This document shows, piece by piece, positions 15,837 to 24,801 of a stretch of 64,000 nt of DNA (position 1 is the stretch's first letter; each line of letters opens with the position of its first letter). The notes under the pieces are model-generated. The model worked only from the letters and a program-made list of their open reading frames with translations, made no database searches and had not been told where the DNA came from. This DNA is from AC-56 sp963702195 (GTDB lineage: Bacteria > Actinomycetota > Thermoleophilia > Solirubrobacterales > 70-9): assembly GCA_963702195.1 (NCBI GenBank), contig OY969725.1:2728001-2792000 (forward strand), written 5' to 3'. The position numbers were made by a program, and so were the translations under genes.

Positions 15837-17032
15837 TGCGGGCGGTCGTGGGCACGACCGCCGCCCTCCTGGCCGGCGCGGCCATCGTGAGCGCCGGTGC
15901 GGAAGCGGGGGCCGCGAGCGCCCCGCCGGCCGCGGCCGGGCACGCCGGCAAGGGCATCGCCAAGCACCGGATCGGCAACTTCGATTCCCCGATGTATCTG
16001 ACGCACGCGCCCGGAGCGCCGAAGTTCCTGTACGTCGTCGAGCGCGCCGGTCGAATCGAGGTGATGAAGAACGGGCGCCGGATGAAGGGGTCCTTCCTCG
16101 ACATCCACGGCCGGGTCACGACCGACGGTGAGCGCGGCCTGCTCTCGATGGCCTTCGACCCCCGCTATGCCCACAACCAGGCCTTCTACGTCTACTACGC
16201 GAACTCCGACGGGAACATCGAGGTCGACCGGTTTCAGGCCAAGTCCAACTCCCGGGCCAAGCGGGCGTCGCGCCACCGGGTGATCGTGATCCCGCACCCG
16301 GGCGCGTCGAACCACAATGGGGGCACGCTCGCGTTCGGGCCGGACGGCGACCTGTATCTGGCCACCGGCGACGGTGGGTTCGCCGGCGACCCGCACGAGA
16401 ACGCGCAGAACCGCAAGGTCCTGCTCGGAAAGCTCCTGCGAATCGACCCGCACGCTCGCGGCAGGAAGCCGTACGGCGTCCCGAAGGGCAACCCGTACGT
16501 CGGCAAGCACGGCCGCAACGAGATCTACGCGCTCGGCCTGCGCAACCCGTTCCGGTTTTCCTTCGAGGGAGGCCGCATCCTGATCGGCGACGTCGGCCAG
16601 GGCAGCTGGGAGGAGGTCGACTTCGAGGGCCGCAGGGCGCTTCGAGGATCGAACTTCGGCTGGGACCACTTCGAGGGCCGGCACCGGTTCAGCTATCCCG
16701 GCGACAACGAAGCGCCCCGGCCCAAGCACCGTTACCGGCCGCCGATCCTCGAATACGCGCACAACGCCTCCAACTGCGGCGGCGGCTCCTGCGCGATCAC
16801 CGGCGGCGTGGTGGTCCGCGACCACAAGCTCGGCGCGCTGCGCGGCCGCTACATCTATGCCGACTTCTATGCGGGCGACATCCGGAGCCTCGCCCCGCAT
16901 CATCCACGGGCCCGGCACGACCATGCGATCGGGCTTCACGTCGACAACCCCAGCTCGTTCAGCGTCGGCGCGCGCCATCGCGTCTACGTCACTTCGCTCA
17001 ACGGCCCGGTGTACCGGCTCGTTCGCCGCTAG
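15836..17032 (+). CDS. PQQ-type sugar dehydrogenase (GSDH fold), secreted
   Basis: Third paralogue, 398 residues. The N-terminus is a short cleavable signal peptide (AALLAGAAIVSAGAEAGAASA, cleavage after an AxA near residue 28) without lipobox or retained anchor. Motifs match the other two copies: GERGLLSMAFDPRY, NHNGGTLAFGPDGDLYLATGDGG, GLRNPFRFSFEG and IGDVGQGSWEEVDF, and a Cys pair in NASNCGGGSCAITGG. The start codon shares one base with the preceding stop. Together the trio is an array of closely related enzymes delivered as lipoprotein, anchored and soluble forms. The ligand could be PQQ or, as for some propellers of this family, no cofactor at all. Confidence 0.82.
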   Translation: MRAVVGTTAALLAGAAIVSAGAEAGAASAPPAAAGHAGKGIAKHRIGNFDSPMYLTHAPGAPKFLYVVERAGRIEVMKNGRRMKGSFLDIHGRVTTDGERGLLSMAFDPRYAHNQAFYVYYANSDGNIEVDRFQAKSNSRAKRASRHRVIVIPHPGASNHNGGTLAFGPDGDLYLATGDGGFAGDPHENAQNRKVLLGKLLRIDPHARGRKPYGVPKGNPYVGKHGRNEIYALGLRNPFRFSFEGGRILIGDVGQGSWEEVDFEGRRALRGSNFGWDHFEGRHRFSYPGDNEAPRPKHRYRPPILEYAHNASNCGGGSCAITGGVVVRDHKLGALRGRYIYADFYAGDIRSLAPHHPRARHDHAIGLHVDNPSSFSVGARHRVYVTSLNGPVYRLVRR

Positions 17033-17060
17033 AGCGCCGGCCGGGTAGAGTCCGGAGGGC

Positions 17061-18629
17061 ATGGAGCGCGCCACCGCGACCCCCAGCACCTCGCCGGCAT
17101 CCGGCAACGGGGCGTCGGCCGGCGGCCCGGCGATTGACGTCCGTCGGCCGGCTGACGGGTCCATCATCCGCCAGGTTCCGGTGGATCCGCCCGAGCGGGT
17201 CGCCGAGGTCGTCAACCGCGTTCGGGCCGCCCAGCCCGAGTGGGAGGCAATCGGGCTCGCCGGCAGGCGCCGCTGGCTGGAGCGCCTGCGCGACTGGCTG
17301 ATCGCAAACGAGTCCCGCGTGGCCGACGTGATGCAGGAGGAGACCGGCAAGGTCCGGGCAGAGGCCGAGCAGGAGGCGCCGTTCATCGCCGGGACGATCA
17401 ACTACTACTGCGAGAACGCGGCCGAGTTCCTCGCCGAGGAGTCCCCCACCCCCCACCTCCTCCCCCTCAGGGTGAAGCGCCTGCGGGTCGTCTACCGCCC
17501 CTTCGGCGTGATCGGCGTCATCAGCCCCTGGAATTTCCCGGTGATCCTCGCCTACGACGACGCGCTCCCGGCGCTCCTCGCCGGCAACGCCGTGGTCATC
17601 AAGCCGTCGGAGCACACGCCGCTGTCGGTCATGGAGATCGCCCGCGCGTGGAAGGAGGAGATCGGCGGCCCGGACGTCCTCGACGTCGTCAACGGCGTCG
17701 GCGAGACCGGCGGCGCCCTCGTGGACGAGGTCGACTACGTCCAGTTCACGGGCTCGGACCGCACCGGGAAGGTCGTGATGAAGCGCGCGGCTGACACGCT
17801 CACGCCCGTGAGCCTCGAGCTCGGCGGCAAGGACCCGCTGATCGTGTTGCGGGACGCCGATATCGAGCGGGCGGTCAACGCCACGACGACCGGCGCGCTG
17901 GCCAACGCGGGCCAGATCTGCATGTCGATCGAGCGCGTCTACGTCGAGGAGCCGATCTACGACGACTTCGTCAGCAAGCTCACCGAGCAGGTGCGCAAGC
18001 TCCGCCAGGGAAGCGACGGCAGGTCACACGGGTCCGACATCGGTGCGATGACCACGCCCGCGCAGGCGAAGATCGTGTCCGAGCACGTCGACGACGCACG
18101 AGGCAAGGGCGCCCGGGTGCTCACGGGCGGCAAGCGCAAGGACGGCCCAGGCGACTGGTACGAGCCCACGGTGATCGCCGACGTGGACCACTCGATGAAG
18201 GTGATGACCGAGGAGACCTTCGGGCCGGTGATCCCCGTGATGAAGGTGAGCGACGCCGACGAGGCCGTGAGGATGGCGAACGACAGCCGCTACGGGCTGT
18301 CAGCGTCCGTCTTCGCCGGCGACGCGAGCGAGGGCGAGGCGATCGCGCGGCGGATCGAGGCCGGTGCGGTGAACGTCAACGACGTGCTCACGACCTACTT
18401 CGCGATGGGAATCCCCATGGGCGGGTGGAAGGACTCGGGCATCGGCTTCCGCCACTCCTCGTACGGGATCAAGAAGTTCGTCCATCCCGAGTCCCTCGTG
18501 ATCCCGCGGGTCAAGCAGGGCAAGCGCGACCCGTTGTGGTTCCCCTATACGTCGGTGCGCCGCAAGCTCGTCAACCGCGCCAACCGCTTCATGAACGCGC
18601 GCGGTATCCGCAACCGCCTGGGACTTTAG
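17061..18629 (+). CDS. Aldehyde dehydrogenase, NAD(P)-dependent
   Basis: Oxidises an aldehyde to a carboxylic acid; 522 residues. Catalytic Cys287 (NAGQIC), general base Glu253 (LELGGKDP) and Asn158 (SPWNFP) are all present, and the C-terminal block GGWKDSGIGFRHSSYGIKKF is intact. The first 25 residues are low-complexity and not part of the fold. The C-terminal 35 residues are basic with a Trp/Phe/Tyr patch (KRDPLWFPYTSVRRKL), a tail seen in fatty-aldehyde and SSADH-like members that touch membranes. It starts 28 bases after the last sugar dehydrogenase and may be cotranscribed. The specific substrate cannot be told from sequence. Confidence 0.9.
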   Translation: MERATATPSTSPASGNGASAGGPAIDVRRPADGSIIRQVPVDPPERVAEVVNRVRAAQPEWEAIGLAGRRRWLERLRDWLIANESRVADVMQEETGKVRAEAEQEAPFIAGTINYYCENAAEFLAEESPTPHLLPLRVKRLRVVYRPFGVIGVISPWNFPVILAYDDALPALLAGNAVVIKPSEHTPLSVMEIARAWKEEIGGPDVLDVVNGVGETGGALVDEVDYVQFTGSDRTGKVVMKRAADTLTPVSLELGGKDPLIVLRDADIERAVNATTTGALANAGQICMSIERVYVEEPIYDDFVSKLTEQVRKLRQGSDGRSHGSDIGAMTTPAQAKIVSEHVDDARGKGARVLTGGKRKDGPGDWYEPTVIADVDHSMKVMTEETFGPVIPVMKVSDADEAVRMANDSRYGLSASVFAGDASEGEAIARRIEAGAVNVNDVLTTYFAMGIPMGGWKDSGIGFRHSSYGIKKFVHPESLVIPRVKQGKRDPLWFPYTSVRRKLVNRANRFMNARGIRNRLGL

Positions 18630-18634
18630 AGCCT

Positions 18635-19255
18635 CTAGGAGGCCGGCACGGGCCGGATCCACAGCCTCCGGTGCGCGACCCGGGCGGCACCCGGATCGCA
18701 TCCGCAATCCGCGTACATCAGCTTGAACCGGCGGTTGCCCGCCGGCACGCGAAAAAGGACCGGGCCCGGCGCACCCGTAGTTGGGGCGCACGTCGCCATC
18801 GGCGTCCCGTACGTGCCCGGCACCCCGTCGAAGGTCGAGAAGAGCTCGCCCGGGATCGGCGCGCTTGCGAACTGCGAGCAGAGAGTGTCCTGCCCGTCGA
18901 CGAACCTCCGCTTGCCCCCGGTCACGTCGAAGAGGCCGACGGCGGTGCCGTTCGGGTTGGCGCGCACCTGCGCCCAGACCTCGATGAAGCCATGCCGGCC
19001 ACCGGCGTTCGAGACGTGGACCACGACGGACGGACCGGGGCTCGAAGCATCGTTGCCGTAGCCGCCCCGGTGGGCGGCAATCCATTCCGGCGCCTGGGCG
19101 TACGCGATCCCGCCCCCGGATGCCGCGAGGCCACGTGGTGCGGGCGCGGCCGTCGCGTACGACGCCGCCGCGAGCGAACCGATCACGACGGCTGCCGCCA
19201 CCAAGTGCCGCGATACATGGCCGAACGCCCGTCCCTGTGCGATCCCGCATCTCAC
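18635..19255 (-). CDS. Secreted protein with disulfides, unknown function
   Basis: A 206-residue exported protein. The chosen GTG 19255 gives a basic N-region (RCGIAQGRAFGHVSRH), a hydrophobic core (LVAAAVVIGSLAAASYA) and a probable cleavage after TAA near residue 40; there is no good ribosome site, so the start is uncertain. The mature part has beta-strand-like patterns (PSVVVHVSNAGGRHGFIEVWAQVR) and Cys residues in TLCSQF, ATCAPT and DCGCD that could pair. I do not recognise a family. It is convergent with the aldehyde dehydrogenase, with only 5 bases between the stop codons. Confidence 0.55.
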   Translation of the reverse strand: MRCGIAQGRAFGHVSRHLVAAAVVIGSLAAASYATAAPAPRGLAASGGGIAYAQAPEWIAAHRGGYGNDASSPGPSVVVHVSNAGGRHGFIEVWAQVRANPNGTAVGLFDVTGGKRRFVDGQDTLCSQFASAPIPGELFSTFDGVPGTYGTPMATCAPTTGAPGPVLFRVPAGNRRFKLMYADCGCDPGAARVAHRRLWIRPVPAS

Positions 19256-19328
19256 CGGATGCTCAGCATACCCCGGCCTCCGGCCGACCAGCAACTGCCG
19301 CGCCGGGTGGGAGTAGCCTCGCGGCTGG

Positions 19329-20669
19329 ATGGAGGTTGGGCTCGAGACCCGCATCAGGGAGCTTGCGGAGGAGCTGTGGCGAGTCGGGCCGTCGTCGTGG
19401 CGGCAGCCGGCGCTGGCACTTGGCCGGCGGCAGCTTGGCAGCCTCGACGGGCGCCCCGCTCTGCGCTCGGCGATGTTCCGGTTCGTCGACGCCGCGCCCG
19501 CCTGCCGCGGAGCGCTCGACCGGGGTGAGCACCTGCGCGCGTTCCTGCGCGAGGTCGACGGCGAGCCGATCCCGGCGACGCTGCGGCCGCTCCGTGGTCG
19601 TGCGCCGCGACCGGTCCTCGCCGCGTACGGGCTGGCAAGCGGGCCCGCCACCGCCCTGCTCGCCCGGCAGTTCATCGCCGGGCGGGACGTCCGCTCCGCG
19701 ACCCGGAACCTGAGACGCATGTGGCGCCACGGCCAGGCCTTTGCGCTGGACCTGCTCGGCGAGTCGACGGTCTCGGAGGCGGAGGCGGAGGCCTACTTCG
19801 AGCGCTGCGCCGGGACGCTGCGAGTGCTGAGCGAGGTCACGAGCGAGTGGCCGGAGCAGCCGCTGCTCGATGCCGACCTCCACGGTCCGCTGCCGCGCGC
19901 CAACCTCTCGATCAAGCTCACGGCGCTTACCCCCCTGCTGCGCCCCCTCGCCCCGGAGGTCGGCGCCGCCGACGCGGCGCGCCGCCTCACCCCGCTCCTG
20001 CGACTCACGCGAGAGCTCGGCGCCCACGTCCACCTGGACATGGAGGACTTCGACAGTCGCGAGACGCTGCTCCTGGCGTTCGAGGAGGTGCTCGCGAGCG
20101 AGGAGTTCAGGTCGGCGCCCTCGGTCGGAGTCGTGGTCCAGGCGTACCTGCGCGACGCCGACGAGACCCTTGAGCGGATCGTGTCCTCATCCGCGCTGAC
20201 GAACCGCGAGGTGCCCCCGACGATCAGGCTGGTGAAGGGCGCCTACTGGGACCACGAGAGCGTCATCGCCGGCCAGCGCGGCTGGGAACCGCCGGTGTGG
20301 AGCGAGAAGCGCGAGTCCGACGCCTGCTTCGAGCGCCTCACCCGCCGGCTCGTGGACGCCCGCGACTCGGTCCGCCCGGCCATCGCCACCCACAATCTCC
20401 GGTCGCTGGCGCACGCAATCGCCTACCACGAACGCCAGGGCGGCAAGCCCGCCGAGCTCGAGCTGCAGGTGCTGCGCGGGCTCGGCGACGAGCTCGCCGA
20501 GGGCGTTGCACGGCTCGGATACCGCGTACGGATCTACACGCCGATCGGCGACCTGGTCGCGGGGATGGCGTATCTCGTCAGGCGGCTCCTGGAGAACTCC
20601 TCGAACGAGGGCTTCCTCCTCCGCCAGCGACACCAGTCGCCGGACGACCTCCTCGAGGCGCCCGCGTGA
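19329..20669 (+). CDS. Proline dehydrogenase
   Basis: FAD-dependent oxidation of L-proline to pyrroline-5-carboxylate, the first step of proline catabolism, passing electrons to the respiratory chain. 446 residues with the PutA-type TIM barrel: LSIKLTALTPLLRP (about residues 193-206), HVHLDMEDFDS (flavin/substrate region near 238), IRLVKGAYWDHE (about 298), IATHNLRSL (about 353), and the C-terminal RIYTPIGDLVAGMAYLVRRLLENSSNEGF, which carries the Arg pair and helix that bind proline carboxylate. Its stop overlaps the next start (GTGA), giving a coupled two-gene operon. The longer N-terminus resembles PutA more than the short PruB monofunctional form. Confidence 0.92.
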   Translation: MEVGLETRIRELAEELWRVGPSSWRQPALALGRRQLGSLDGRPALRSAMFRFVDAAPACRGALDRGEHLRAFLREVDGEPIPATLRPLRGRAPRPVLAAYGLASGPATALLARQFIAGRDVRSATRNLRRMWRHGQAFALDLLGESTVSEAEAEAYFERCAGTLRVLSEVTSEWPEQPLLDADLHGPLPRANLSIKLTALTPLLRPLAPEVGAADAARRLTPLLRLTRELGAHVHLDMEDFDSRETLLLAFEEVLASEEFRSAPSVGVVVQAYLRDADETLERIVSSSALTNREVPPTIRLVKGAYWDHESVIAGQRGWEPPVWSEKRESDACFERLTRRLVDARDSVRPAIATHNLRSLAHAIAYHERQGGKPAELELQVLRGLGDELAEGVARLGYRVRIYTPIGDLVAGMAYLVRRLLENSSNEGFLLRQRHQSPDDLLEAPA

Positions 20670-22207
20670 ACGGATTCCGAAACCACCCGATGCTCGAGCT
20701 GCGCCGACCCGAGGTCCGCGAGGACCTCACCGCAGCCCTCGCGGCGCTCGATCGCGAGCTTCCGCTTCGGCCGGAGACTCTCGTGGGTGGAGAGGCTCGG
20801 CGCGGCGGGGGTCAGACCTCGACCGATCCCTGCGCGCCGGAGCGGGGGGTCGCCCGCCTGGGCTGGGCGGGGACCGATTCGGCTGAGCGAGCCCTCGAGC
20901 TCGCGCTCGCCTCGCGCTGGCCGCAGCGCGCGCCGGAGGAGCGAGCGGCCGTCCTGGAGCGCGCCGCCGAGCTGCTGGACGAACGACGACATCGCATGAC
21001 GGCGCTGGTACTCCGTGAGGTCGGCAAGCCCTGGGAGGACGCGGACGCGGAGGTCTGCGAGGCGATCGACTTCCTCCGCTTCTACGCGCTGGGCGCCCGG
21101 GAGATGGAGGAGGAGCTGGTCCAGGCTCCGGGGGAACGGAACGAGCTGCGGCTGCGCCCGCGCGGCCCCGCGACCGTGATCAGCCCGTGGAACTTCCCGC
21201 TCTCGATCCCGTGCGGGATGGTCTCGGCCGCCCTCGTCATGGGCAGCCCGGTGCTGTTCAAGCCGGCCGAGCAGAGCCCGGGGTGCGGCTGGGAGCTGGC
21301 CCGCGTGCTGCTGGAGGCCGGCGTCGATGAGGACGCGCTCGCCTTCCTCCCCGCCGCGGGCGAGCTCGGTCGGTGGCTGGTGGCCGACCCACGGATCGCA
21401 ACGATCGCGTTCACCGGCTCGGTGGCCGTCGGCCTGGAGATCCAGCGCCGCGCCCACGAGGCGGAGGGCCATCGCCAGATCAAGCGGATCGTCGCCGAGC
21501 TGGGCGGCAAGAACTGCGTGCTCGTCGACTCCGACGTGGACCTCGACGAGGCGGTCCCGGCCGTGGTGCGCTCCGCCTACGGCTACGGCGGCCAGAAGTG
21601 CTCGGCAGCCTCGCGCGCGCTCGTGCACGAGGGTGTCGCCGACCGGTTCGCCGAGCGGCTGGCCGGGGCGGTCGAGATCCTCCGTGTCGGCCCGGCCGAT
21701 CACTTCGCCACCGAGGTCCCCGCTCTCATCGACCCGGACGCGGTCGCCAAGTTCCGCCGCTACGCGGAGGCGTCGAAGGGCGCGGAGCTCGCCCGGGCCG
21801 AGCCGGCGGACGGCCCTCAATACGTCGCGCCCCTGCTCGTCGACGGCGATCGCCTTCCCGCGGACAACACCGTCCTGCGCGACGAGATCTTCGGGCCTCT
21901 CCTCACCGTGGAGCGGGTCCGCGACCTGGACGAGGCGGCCGACCGCGTCCTGGACCTCCCGCAGGCACTGACCGCCGGCGTCTTCAGCCGCCAGCCGGAC
22001 CGGATCGACGCCATGATCGAGCGCCTTCCGGCCGGCGTCGTCTACGTGGACCGAGCGATCACCGGGGCAATCGTCGGACGTCAGCCCTTTGGCGGCAACC
22101 GCCTGTCAGGGACCGGCGCCCACGCTGGCGGCGCGGGATATCTGCGGCACTTCGCGGACGAGCAGGTCGTCTCGGCGAACGTCGTCCGGCACGGCGTCGT
22201 GCTCTGA
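20666..22207 (+). CDS. Delta-1-pyrroline-5-carboxylate dehydrogenase
   Basis: NAD-dependent oxidation of glutamate semialdehyde to glutamate, second step of proline catabolism. 513 residues from GTG 20666, which overlaps the proline dehydrogenase stop. Aldehyde-dehydrogenase catalytic residues are present: Cys312 (GGQKCSAAS), Glu278 (AELGGKN) and Asn176 (SPWNFPLS). GGQKCSAASRALVH, NFPLSIPCGMVSAAL and QPFGGNRLSGTGAHAGGAGYLRHF near the C-terminus are the P5CDH/PutA-type signatures rather than general ALDH ones. Adjacent split genes imply substrate channelling between two proteins. Confidence 0.92.
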   Translation: MNGFRNHPMLELRRPEVREDLTAALAALDRELPLRPETLVGGEARRGGGQTSTDPCAPERGVARLGWAGTDSAERALELALASRWPQRAPEERAAVLERAAELLDERRHRMTALVLREVGKPWEDADAEVCEAIDFLRFYALGAREMEEELVQAPGERNELRLRPRGPATVISPWNFPLSIPCGMVSAALVMGSPVLFKPAEQSPGCGWELARVLLEAGVDEDALAFLPAAGELGRWLVADPRIATIAFTGSVAVGLEIQRRAHEAEGHRQIKRIVAELGGKNCVLVDSDVDLDEAVPAVVRSAYGYGGQKCSAASRALVHEGVADRFAERLAGAVEILRVGPADHFATEVPALIDPDAVAKFRRYAEASKGAELARAEPADGPQYVAPLLVDGDRLPADNTVLRDEIFGPLLTVERVRDLDEAADRVLDLPQALTAGVFSRQPDRIDAMIERLPAGVVYVDRAITGAIVGRQPFGGNRLSGTGAHAGGAGYLRHFADEQVVSANVVRHGVVL

Positions 22208-22283
22208 ATCTCGGCGGGGCGGGCAGTCCGGCGTCGGGTTGGGCAATGAGGGCAGCCCGCAGCCCCCCCTCTTTTGGAATCAA

Positions 22284-22367
22284 TCGAGTGGAGGATTCAC
22301 CCCCAGATGGGCGGTCAACTCTCCACTCGATCGTCGAGTGGACGATTTGGGGTCCATATCACCCCAA
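22284..22367. repeat. Composite repeat: direct repeat, 8-bp palindrome and palindromic element copy 2
   Basis: TCGAGTGGAGGATT (22284-22297) recurs as TCGAGTGGACGATT (22334-22347), 13 of 14 identical. The second copy is half of the palindrome CCACTCGA-TCG-TCGAGTGG (22323-22341). This is followed directly by the arms TTGGGGT/ACCCCAA (22347-22367), also found at 5435-5455. The whole block lies between the P5C dehydrogenase stop and the metE stop (convergent genes). Confidence 0.5.
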
Positions 22368-22394
22368 GTCCCACATTCGAAGGGGGGCGGCGGG

Positions 22395-24752
22395 TTAACC
22401 GGCGGGGACGAGCTCTTCGCGCAGCTGCTTCGCCGCCTGCACCATGTTGCGGAGCGCGGCCTCGACCTCGGGCCAGGCGCGTGTCTTCAGGCCGCAGTCG
22501 GGGTTGACCCAGATCTGCTCCGGGTCGAGGACCTTGGCGGCGGCCTGGAGCAGCTCGACCATCTCCTCGGTCGAGGGAACTCGCGGCGAGTGGATGTCGT
22601 AGACGCCCGGACCGATCTCCTGCCCGTAGCCGGTCCGCTCCCAGTCGTGGAGCAGCTCCATGCGCGAACGTGCAGCCTCGATCAGGTTCACGTCGGCGTC
22701 CATCTGCTGGATCTGCTCCATGATGTCGCCGAAGTCCGAGTAGCACATGTGCGTGTGGATCTGGGTCTCGTCGCCCACGACGGTGGTGGCCACGCGGAAC
22801 GAATAGACCGCCCACTCCAGGTACTCGTTCCATCGGTCCCTGCGCAGCGGCAGGCCCTCGCGGATGGCCGGCTCATCGACCTGGATCACCTTGATGTCCT
22901 CCGCCTCGAGGTCGGAGACCTCGTCGCGAATCGCCAGCGCGAGCTGCTCGCACGTCGCCGAGCGCGGCTGGTCGTCGCGGACGAAGGACCACTGGAGCAT
23001 CGTCACCGGGCCGGTGAGCATGCCCTTTACGGGCTGATCCGACAGCGACTGCGAGAACGCGATCCAGGCGGTGGTCATCGGCTGGGGCCGGCTGACGTCC
23101 CCGTAGATGATCGGCGGGCGCACGTAGCGCGAGCCGTACGACTGGACCCACGCGTTCTGCGTGAACACGTAGCCCTCCATCTGCTCGGCGAAGTACTGGA
23201 CCATGTCGTTTCGCTCGGGCTCGCCGTGGACCAGGACGTCGAGGCCGATCTCCTCCTGGAAGCCGATGACCCGCTCGATCTCGGAGCGCATGCGCTTGTC
23301 GTACTCGTTGCGATCGATAGCGCCCTCGCGGAGCTCTTTGCGCGCTTGGCGGATCTCGGCCGTCTGCGGGTAGGACCCGATCGTCGTGGTCGGGAACAGC
23401 GGCAGGTTCAGGCGGGCCCTCTGGGCCTCGCGGCGCACCTCGAACGGGCTCGAGCGGCGCGCGTCGGCGTCGGTGAGGGCGGCCACCCGGTCGCGCACCG
23501 CGGGATTGCGCGTGCGATGCGACTCGCGCCGGTCGTCGAGCGCGCGGTCGTTGGCGTCCAGCTTGTCCGCGATCGCCTCGCGGCCCTCCCCCATGCCAGT
23601 GGCGAGCGTGACGACCTCGCCGACCTTCTGCTTCGCGAACGCCATCCAGGAGCGAAGCTCGTCGTCGAGCACCTCGGAAGGCGGCTCGTTGTCGAGGTCG
23701 AGCGGCGTGTGGAGGAGGGAGCACGACGTGGACACCACGAGCTGCTCGCAGCGGTCGCGCACTCCGCCGAGGAGGTCGAGGCTGTGCTCGAGCTCGTTGA
23801 TCCACACGTTCCGTCCGTCGACGATGCCGGCGAACAGCCACTTGTCCCCGAGCCCACCGTCGGTGGCCACGAATTCGATGTTCCGCGGTCCGCCCTTTCG
23901 GACCATCTCCCGGTCGAGGTCCGGCCCACCGCGGTGGAAGTCGAGCCCGATGCCCTCCACGGGCAGGTCGCGGAGGACGCCATACGCGTCCCCGACGTGG
24001 TCGAAGTAGGTCTTGACGCAGATGCGCGTTCGCTCGTGGACCTTGGCGAGCTCCTCGTACGCGAGCCGCAGCGCGTCGAGCTCGTGCTCCGAGCGGTCCT
24101 GCACGAAGCAGGGCTCATCGAGCTGGACCCAGGTCGCGCCCTGCTCGGCGAGGCGCTCGATGATCTCTCCGTAAACCGGCAGGAGAGACTCGATCAGGTC
24201 GAGCCGGTCGAAGTCGGGCGAAACGCCCTCGGCCGACTTGCCCAGCAGCAGGAGCGAGACCGGGCCGACGATCACGGGGACCGTGTCGATCCCGAGCTCC
24301 TCCATCGCCTCGGCGTGCTCGTCGAAGGGCTTGGTCGCCGAAAGCGAGAAGGTGGTGTCGGGCCCGAGCTCGGGGACGATGTAGTGGTAGTTGGTGTCGA
24401 ACCACTTGGTCATCTCCATCGCCGTGACGTCGATCCCCTCCTCCTGGCGTCCGCGCGCCATCGCGAAGTAGGTGTCGATGTCCACTGCGCCGCCCGAATG
24501 CTCGTAACGGTCCGGCACCGCCCCGACGAGGGCGATCGTGTCGAGGACCTGGTCGTAGAGTGAGAAGTCGTTCGACGGGATCAGGTCCACACCGGCCTGC
24601 TGCATGAACTTCCAGTTGTCGACCCGGATCCGCTTGGCCGTCGCGAGGAGGTCTTCGCGGGAGAGGTCCCCGCGCCAGTAGCCCTCGGTCGCGAACTTCA
24701 ACTCGCGGTTGGGTCCGATGCGCGGAAAGCCGGCGATGTTGGAAAGAGCCAT
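22395..24752 (-). CDS. metE: Cobalamin-independent methionine synthase
   Basis: Transfers a methyl group from 5-methyl-tetrahydropteroyl-triglutamate to homocysteine, the last step of methionine synthesis; cytosolic. 785 residues, full length for the two-barrel enzyme. The catalytic barrel carries the zinc ligands His668 and Cys670 (HTHMCYSDF), Glu692 and Cys753 (NPDCGLKTR). FPTTTIGSYPQT (about 453-464) marks the start of this barrel, and the N-terminal barrel begins SNIAGFPRIGPNRELKFATEGYW. ATG 24752 has GGAG upstream. Only 49 bases separate it from the next gene's stop, so there is no room for a cobalamin or SAM riboswitch. Confidence 0.96.
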   Translation of the reverse strand: MALSNIAGFPRIGPNRELKFATEGYWRGDLSREDLLATAKRIRVDNWKFMQQAGVDLIPSNDFSLYDQVLDTIALVGAVPDRYEHSGGAVDIDTYFAMARGRQEEGIDVTAMEMTKWFDTNYHYIVPELGPDTTFSLSATKPFDEHAEAMEELGIDTVPVIVGPVSLLLLGKSAEGVSPDFDRLDLIESLLPVYGEIIERLAEQGATWVQLDEPCFVQDRSEHELDALRLAYEELAKVHERTRICVKTYFDHVGDAYGVLRDLPVEGIGLDFHRGGPDLDREMVRKGGPRNIEFVATDGGLGDKWLFAGIVDGRNVWINELEHSLDLLGGVRDRCEQLVVSTSCSLLHTPLDLDNEPPSEVLDDELRSWMAFAKQKVGEVVTLATGMGEGREAIADKLDANDRALDDRRESHRTRNPAVRDRVAALTDADARRSSPFEVRREAQRARLNLPLFPTTTIGSYPQTAEIRQARKELREGAIDRNEYDKRMRSEIERVIGFQEEIGLDVLVHGEPERNDMVQYFAEQMEGYVFTQNAWVQSYGSRYVRPPIIYGDVSRPQPMTTAWIAFSQSLSDQPVKGMLTGPVTMLQWSFVRDDQPRSATCEQLALAIRDEVSDLEAEDIKVIQVDEPAIREGLPLRRDRWNEYLEWAVYSFRVATTVVGDETQIHTHMCYSDFGDIMEQIQQMDADVNLIEAARSRMELLHDWERTGYGQEIGPGVYDIHSPRVPSTEEMVELLQAAAKVLDPEQIWVNPDCGLKTRAWPEVEAALRNMVQAAKQLREELVPAG

Positions 24753-24783
24753 CGATTCTCCTGGTCGTCTGGGCGGGCGGCCT

Positions 24784-24789
24784 AGGTTA
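24784..24789 (-). promoter_or_regulatory. Candidate metE -10 box
   Basis: TAACCT on the minus strand lies 32 bases before ATG 24752 and would give a short leader carrying the GGAG site. It overlaps a direct repeat TTAGTCAG at about 24787 and 24798, one copy of which extends into the 3' end of the upstream gene. No clear -35. Confidence 0.25.
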
Positions 24790-24801
24790 GTCAGTGCTTA
24801 G

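Noticed and set aside
22089..24563. Plus-strand frame of 824 codons opposite metE
   Set aside because: MetE is complete with all zinc ligands; the antisense frame has low-complexity Val/Asp/His composition and no motif.
24753..24801. Search for a cobalamin or SAM riboswitch ahead of metE
   Set aside because: Only 49 bases separate the genes; no conserved riboswitch core is present.
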